NCBI GenBank assembly: GCA_965661355.1
Contig: CBFIDI010000044.1
Span: 1-10,789, forward strand
From: CAMCFD01 sp965661355
GTDB taxonomy: Bacteria; Pseudomonadota; Alphaproteobacteria; Rickettsiales; UBA1997
Direction: 5' to 3'
DNA length: 10,789 nt
The notes beneath the pieces are model-generated. The model was not told the origin of the DNA and did no database searches. It saw only the letters and a program-made list of their open reading frames with translations. The stretch's first letter is position 1, and every line of letters begins with the position of its first letter. The translations under genes and the position numbers were made by a program. Below, in pieces: positions 6,993-10,789 of the stretch.

Positions 6993-7021
6993 ATAATATA
7001 TTTAATTAACATTAAAATCAA
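6993..7021 (-). promoter_or_regulatory. predicted promoter for tRNA-Leu (and perhaps uppP-dnaE-C)
   Basis: On the minus strand TTGATT (7016-7021) and TATTAT (6993-6998) are separated by 17 bp. The expected start near 6986 lies about 45 nt before the mature tRNA 5' end. There is no obvious terminator in the 50 bp between tRNA-Leu and uppP, so the promoter may also serve the two downstream genes. Confidence 0.55.
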
Positions 7022-7120
7022 GAAATTAATTTTAAATATCGCGCCAATTGCCAATTAATAATATTTGAATATTAATTAATAATCACAAAAACTTATATAT
7101 TACAATTTTCATAAAGTTTT

Positions 7121-7161
7121 TTACTTAAAGCTAACTCCTTAAAAGTAGTTAGCTTAAGTAA
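7121..7161. repeat. long imperfect inverted repeat (hairpin)
   Basis: The left arm 7121-7136 (TTACTTAAAGCTAACT) is complementary to 7147-7161 (AGTTAGCTTAAGTAA): 15 pairs with a single bulged A and a 10-base loop. T6 precedes it on the plus strand, so neither strand has a U tract after the hairpin, and it is not a standard intrinsic terminator. The 11-mer CTTACTTAAGC of its minus strand recurs at 4498-4508. The surrounding 6943-7320 otherwise holds only AT-rich spacer. Confidence 0.7.
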
Positions 7162-7295
7162 GAATAGCATCAAATTTAATTTTTATTAATCAGAAATATT
7201 ATGAGTTACAGTCAAATTTTTTATAAAAAAGCTTAAACCAAAAAAACCAAGACAAAAAGGTTAAAAAAAATTTTATAAATTTATTAAAACTAATA

Positions 7296-7323
7296 TTGAC
7301 TATAAATTCAAAAAGTTTAAAAT
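7296..7323 (+). promoter_or_regulatory. predicted promoter for the small ORF at 7367
   Basis: TTGACT (7296-7301) and TAAAAT (7318-7323) are separated by 16 bp, each a 5/6 match to the consensus. The expected start near 7330 favours the ATG at 7367 over the upstream in-frame TTG at 7328. Confidence 0.45.
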
Positions 7324-7366
7324 TTTCTTGGTTATTTTTTCATCACAAGATAATTTAAAAAACAAT

Positions 7367-7672
7367 ATGACAAACTCAAACACTTCTTTTGATATTAGTA
7401 ATTCACAAAAATCAAAAACCTTAAATCCAACAATTAGTTCAAACCCTGAAAATAAAGGCCTTTCGCAAAAATTTGTTAAGTCTTTAGCCAGAATTTTAAA
7501 AACCGACGAAAAAACAATAATCAATAACAAATTTTTATTTGCACAAATTGATCTCGAATTTTTACAATGTATCAATTACATGTCTAAAATAGAGAAAAAA
7601 GACCTAAAGATGAGCGCTGCATTATCTTTGAACTATATTTTGCAATATAATGAATCGGCCTTTGACGACTAA
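7367..7672 (+). CDS. small hypothetical protein (101 aa)
   Basis: I do not recognise this protein. From ATG 7367 it is 101 residues; an in-frame TTG at 7328 would give 114, but that lies almost at the predicted transcription start. The N-terminal 35 residues are Ser/Asn/Thr-rich and probably disordered. The rest (KGLSQKFVKSLARILKTDEK, then FLFAQIDLEFLQCINYMSKIEKKDLKMSAALS in part) looks like a compact helical domain ending in ESAFDD. There is no signal peptide and no membrane segment. Codon composition is a little richer in G+C than the flanks, and a promoter is present, so it is probably a real gene. It stands alone on the plus strand between the tRNA-Leu promoter and a gene-poor stretch. 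Confidence 0.5.
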   Translation: MTNSNTSFDISNSQKSKTLNPTISSNPENKGLSQKFVKSLARILKTDEKTIINNKFLFAQIDLEFLQCINYMSKIEKKDLKMSAALSLNYILQYNESAFDD

Positions 7673-8240
7673 AGCGAAAAATTATTTCGTTCAAAAAACC
7701 AAGAGTCAGGCCTCATTTTAAGAAAAGCGCAAAATATCATCAAGTTTTATTATGCGTCGTAATTTTTTGAGGCAAAATATTAAAATTTAATCGACCGTCA
7801 AGTCTAATATTTATAATTTAATACTGATTTTTCACTCATAATGCTATATGAAATACAATTGAAATCGTATTATCATTTGCATCTGGGTTTTTATGATAAT
7901 TTTTTTGCAAAAACAAACAAAGTCTATATTTTGCTTTTAAAGATTAAGAATATATTGATTATCAAGAGGTCAAAAAGTTTCGTGAGAATAATATTGGTAA
8001 GATTAGGTATATTAAGGGAGTTTTGACGATAATTTTATTGATTAAACCTTAAATGATAAATGGATAATTATAAATTTTGAATGCTATTACACGCCACTCA
8101 AGATTTAAAAAAGCAATTTTTAGTCTTAGTTTTTTTTGACCCTAAATTAATTTTGGCTAAAAATTAATTTATAGATTTAATTTATTACAAAGCAAACTAA
8201 AACTAAACTTCAAAAAGCATAAATTGACCTTTAATCAATC
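7673..8240. other. gene-poor stretch with a possible decayed coding remnant
   Basis: No convincing gene. A short stem (7673-7679 with 7685-7691) follows the stop of the small ORF but lacks a U tract. On the plus strand, the frame running 7861-8052 reads protein-like between stops, notably EYIDYQEVKKFRENNIGKIR after an in-frame TAA at 7945-7947, with further stops at 7894-7899. This could be a degraded gene, but composition alone may produce it. The rest is AT-rich spacer. Confidence 0.4.
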
Positions 8241-8268
8241 TTGACAAAACTGATTAATGAACTATAAT
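8241..8268 (+). promoter_or_regulatory. strong predicted promoter for queF
   Basis: A perfect -35 TTGACA (8241-8246) and a perfect -10 TATAAT (8263-8268) are separated by 16 bp. Transcription would start near 8275 and give a leader of about 38 nt. I see no hairpin or preQ1-riboswitch pattern in this leader. Confidence 0.75.
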
Positions 8269-8312
8269 AAGGCTATAAATCAACCAATAGCAACATTTTA
8301 AACAGTAAGATT

Positions 8313-8762
8313 TTGTCAAAATTAGGAAAAGATACAAATTATAACTTATCTAAACCAAATGCAGAAATTTTGGAAGCGGTAAAAAACCCTCATCAAGATA
8401 AAAATTACGCCATTAACTTATCTTGCCCAGAATTTACTTCAATTTGTCCAGTTACTGGTCAACCCGATTTTGCACATTTAATAATTGACTATGTTCCAGG
8501 TGAAAGCTTAATTGAAAGCAAGTCTTTAAAGCTTTATTTGTTTTCATACAGAAATCATGGCGCCTTTCATGAAGATTGCACCGTGCAAATAGCTAAAGAT
8601 TTAATCGCTACAATAAAACCAAAGTGGTTAAGAATTTGCGGCTTTTGGTATCCTCGTGGCGGCATTCCGATTGATGTCTTTTTTCAAGAAGGTGATCTTC
8701 CTAAAAATGTTCATGTTAAAGATCTGCAAATTAAAACTTATACTCCGCGCTCAATTATTTAA
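8313..8762 (+). CDS. queF: NADPH-dependent 7-cyano-7-deazaguanine reductase QueF (preQ1 synthase), short type
   Basis: A cytosolic enzyme that reduces the nitrile of preQ0 to the amine preQ1 with two NADPH, the last free-base step of queuosine tRNA modification. The 149 residues fit the short, unimodular type I (B. subtilis-like) family. Cys45 in FTSICPVTGQPDFAH is the nucleophile that forms the thioimide with preQ0, and Asp52 is the general acid. The QueF motif ESKSLKLYLFSYRNHGAFHE (68-87) binds NADPH, and His86-Glu87 match the substrate-binding residues. The start is TTG at 8313; there is no in-frame ATG before the conserved core. A near-consensus promoter lies 38 nt upstream of the start. 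It is convergent with mrp, with 94 bp between stop codons. No other queuosine gene is present in the window. Confidence 0.95.
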   Translation: MSKLGKDTNYNLSKPNAEILEAVKNPHQDKNYAINLSCPEFTSICPVTGQPDFAHLIIDYVPGESLIESKSLKLYLFSYRNHGAFHEDCTVQIAKDLIATIKPKWLRICGFWYPRGGIPIDVFFQEGDLPKNVHVKDLQIKTYTPRSII

Positions 8763-8856
8763 GAAACAAATAGAAATTTTCAAAGACATCTATAAAAATT
8801 GATAAAACTCTTTTAAAATTTAAAAATCTGGCACGCACAGTCTCAACTTAAAATAA

Positions 8857-10119
8857 TTAATCATTTTGCAACCTTCCTCTATCAAGGCTTTGTCCTGCAT
8901 TTTCGTCGGAAATTTGGTCAATTATATCTTCGCAAATTCTACCAAATGACAAAGATATTTCATCGGCCCTATGAGTTACAACATAAGGAGTTCCATCTTC
9001 TGTCGATTGCGAAATTCTTTCATTTATAGGGATGTCGCCCAGAAATTTAATTTTTTTCTGTTCGGCCATTTTTTTGGCGTTATCGTTACCAAAAATATAT
9101 CTTTTTTCTTGATTCTCATCTTGCAAATAAGCCATATTCTGAACCAAGCCTAAAATTGGGATATTAAGCTTTTCAAAACAATCAATCGACCTGATAACAT
9201 CTTTTACCGCAACCATTTGCGGCGTCGATATCGCCACCACACCATCAAGAGGAAATTTTTGTGCTAGACTCAAATAAACATCTCCAGTTCCTGGAGGCAT
9301 ATCAATTATCATATAATCAACTTCTTTGCCATCACTTTGCCAATCTACACTTCTTATTAATTGATATAAAATTTTTGTAATCATTGGCCCACGCCAAACG
9401 CCAGCGGCTTTATCGTCTATCATCATACCAATGGAAATAGCTTTTATGTTATGGGCAATTTCTGGCAGCAAAAGATTATCTTTTACTGCAGGTTTTTTAT
9501 TTATTTTAAGCATTGTCGGAATTGACGGGCCGTATATATCGGCGTCAACCAAGGCGACATTATTGCCAATTTTTTGTAAAGAACTCGCCAAATTCACCGC
9601 AAAAGTAGATTTTCCCACCCCACCTTTTGCCGAGGCCACGGCAATAATTTTTTTAACGCCAATCACTGGCTGAATTTGCCCAGAACCAGAGAAGGTCGAT
9701 TTTTCGTTGCTTTTTTTATTTTTTTCCCCCTTTTTATCATCATTATTACTTATTTTTTCATTATTTTTAGAAAAAATTTTTTTGGCCTTTTCCTTGGTTT
9801 TACCAAAAAAACCCTGCTTTGCTTTGGCCTCAGCCCCCTGTTCAGATTCTTTTTTAGGCATTTGTGCTAATTTATTAATTTGTTCTAAGTTTTTTTCTTC
9901 AGACAATATAATAATTACTTTCTCAAAATTTAGCTTATTTTCAAGTTCAACCTTAGATTTTTTATATAATTCTTCAAATTTCACTTTATTATAGCCAGAT
10001 TTCGACATATTTAAACTTATTATTAGCTTTTTTGAGTCTTTAACGATAATTTCCTCTATTAAATCTTCACAAATAGAGTTATTTTGTAATATTTCGATAA
10101 TTTCTTCGTGTTTTTTCAT
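8857..10119 (-). CDS. mrp: Mrp/ApbC-family P-loop ATPase, iron-sulfur cluster carrier
   Basis: A cytosolic MinD/Mrp-type ATPase that carries or delivers Fe-S clusters to target apoproteins. Residues 1-80 form a small DUF59/MIP18-like domain. Residues 85-150 are a Lys/Glu/Asn-rich linker of low complexity. The ATPase core follows, with the deviant Walker A KGGVGKST (165-172), DADIYGPSIPTML (192-204), VWRGPM (241-246), Walker B IIDMPPGTGD (271-280), and STPQ (298-301). The CxxC motif that binds the bridging cluster in many Mrp proteins is not seen. The matching place reads NMAYLQDENQEKRYIFG (328-344), a form I recall from other alphaproteobacteria. It is divergent from hflK across a 487-bp spacer. 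The 420 residues are longer than the usual 350-380, because of the linker. Confidence 0.93.
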   Translation of the reverse strand: MKKHEEIIEILQNNSICEDLIEEIIVKDSKKLIISLNMSKSGYNKVKFEELYKKSKVELENKLNFEKVIIILSEEKNLEQINKLAQMPKKESEQGAEAKAKQGFFGKTKEKAKKIFSKNNEKISNNDDKKGEKNKKSNEKSTFSGSGQIQPVIGVKKIIAVASAKGGVGKSTFAVNLASSLQKIGNNVALVDADIYGPSIPTMLKINKKPAVKDNLLLPEIAHNIKAISIGMMIDDKAAGVWRGPMITKILYQLIRSVDWQSDGKEVDYMIIDMPPGTGDVYLSLAQKFPLDGVVAISTPQMVAVKDVIRSIDCFEKLNIPILGLVQNMAYLQDENQEKRYIFGNDNAKKMAEQKKIKFLGDIPINERISQSTEDGTPYVVTHRADEISLSFGRICEDIIDQISDENAGQSLDRGRLQND

Positions 10120-10606
10120 AATCAGATAATATTTAGTAATTGTTAACCGTTATTTAAAAGCGCTTTTTTAGACTAAGCTTCAAGTAAAAATCCTTATATA
10201 ATTTAATATATCTATGTTTTTTATTTAAAATTTACCTCTTGAAAAATATTACATATTAAAAACAATTGAGTATAACGCCCTAAAATATTAAACTTAACTA
10301 GTTTTAATTAAATTTTTAGCGCAATTAAAAGAATATTTTTTATTCAACTATAAAAAATAAATATTTGTTAATTTTAACATAAGATTGATATAAAAAGTCT
10401 CTTTTTTGGATATTTTTTGTCTTAAAGCTTTGAATTTTGCGCTATTTTAACTTAATAATATTAAGCTTTATCTAACTTTTGGTGATTTTTTGGCGGTTTA
10501 ATTACAAATCATTAGAACTAAAAATCTTAATAAAACCTTGCAAAATCGACATTTTAATGTTATATTATACGAAATTGATAATTAAAAATCCATACTTAGA
10601 TAAAAA
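10120..10606. other. divergent intergenic region between mrp and hflK
   Basis: No gene seen. It contains the hflK promoter near its right end and a perfect 12-bp palindrome AAAAGCGCTTTT (10156-10167) about 40 bp upstream of mrp. No clear -35/-10 pair for mrp could be picked with confidence. The remainder is AT-rich. Confidence 0.5.
10538..10566 (+). promoter_or_regulatory. predicted promoter for hflK
   Basis: TTGCAA (10538-10543) and TATATT (10561-10566) are separated by 17 bp. The expected start near 10573 gives a leader of about 34 nt to the ATG at 10607. Confidence 0.5.
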
Positions 10607-10789
10607 ATGTTCAAATTTTTAGCATTAAACATGAATCAGGGACCTTGGGGTCCTTGGACAAAAAATAAAGATGAAGAAAGTAAGAAGCAAAACAAAGATC
10701 AATCTTCAAGAACTGAAAATAGCGGATCGGGAGGTGGCAATAACGACGAAAATAACAGTGACAATAAAGATAGTAAAGAAAAATCTTCA
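10607..10789 (+). CDS. hflK: HflK N-terminus, FtsH protease modulator subunit (partial, cut by window end)
   Basis: Only the first 61 codons are present. The motif NQGPWGPW (10-17), followed by a Gly/Asn/Ser-rich, highly polar stretch, is the typical N-terminus of HflK. HflK is an inner-membrane SPFH protein that with HflC forms the periplasmic cage around FtsH and controls its proteolysis. The membrane segment and SPFH domain lie beyond the window. The start may be ATG 10607 (MFKFLALNMNQ) or the in-frame ATG 10631 (MNQGPWG), which better fits the usual family start. Neither has a Shine-Dalgarno sequence. hflC would be expected next downstream. Confidence 0.8.
   Translation, partial: MFKFLALNMNQGPWGPWTKNKDEESKKQNKDQSSRTENSGSGGGNNDENNSDNKDSKEKSS

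Noticed and set aside
7673..7691. intrinsic terminator after the small ORF
   Set aside because: There is a 7-bp stem, but the following bases are CAAAAAACC with no U run, so termination is not supported.
7841..8026. 61-codon open frame as a gene
   Set aside because: It has no ribosome site or clear promoter, it is made of AT-rich codons (Ile, Leu, Lys, Tyr), and another frame in the same place reads more protein-like.
8275..8312. preQ1 riboswitch in the queF leader
   Set aside because: queF genes often carry one, but this leader of about 38 nt has no stem, no C-rich loop and no A-rich tail arranged like preQ1-I, and it is too short for preQ1-II.
10156..10167. palindrome AAAAGCGCTTTT upstream of mrp as an operator
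   Set aside because: A single short palindrome of A and T runs around GCGC is weak evidence; no second copy is seen in the window.

Overview
The window is AT-rich DNA (by eye about 30% G+C) with long A/T tracts, few Shine-Dalgarno sequences, and Lys/Asn-rich low-complexity stretches in otherwise conserved proteins. The recognisable genes are those of a Gram-negative proteobacterium. An AT-rich, probably host-associated alphaproteobacterium (Rickettsiales- or Holosporales-like) is my best guess. It rests on gene content and composition only; there is no rRNA or other decisive marker.

Left part (1 to about 4250): an integrated mobile element lying against the 3' end of an initiator tRNA gene. 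Reading away from the tRNA, all on the minus strand, it has a P4-type tyrosine integrase, an unrecognised 185-residue protein, an AlpA-like regulator/excisionase, and a large replication protein. The replication protein has a RepB-like primase region followed by a RepA-like P-loop helicase region. Its reading frame is broken near 471-474 and continues in another frame, across a 10-N assembly gap, to the left edge. Four ATGTAYA motifs spaced about 13 bp apart sit directly in front of the integrase.

Middle part (4251-6942): tRNA-fMet(CAU), then dnaE-C, uppP and tRNA-Leu(CAA), also all on the minus strand. The striking gene is dnaE-C. It encodes only the C-terminal third of the DNA polymerase III alpha subunit and has its own ATG, which overlaps the uppP stop codon by one base. 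The catalytic part of alpha is absent here, so dnaE is either split into two genes, broken by rearrangement, or misassembled.

Right part (6943-10789): a tRNA/uppP promoter, a long imperfect inverted repeat, a small unrecognised ORF, a roughly 640-bp stretch with no convincing gene, queF (queuosine biosynthesis) behind a near-consensus promoter, a convergent mrp/apbC gene (Fe-S cluster carrier ATPase), and the divergent beginning of hflK, cut by the window end.

The backbone genes serve unrelated housekeeping roles: tRNA supply, undecaprenyl phosphate recycling, replication, tRNA modification, Fe-S assembly and membrane protease control. The element genes form one integration/excision/replication module. 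I see no CRISPR array, rRNA gene or insertion sequence.
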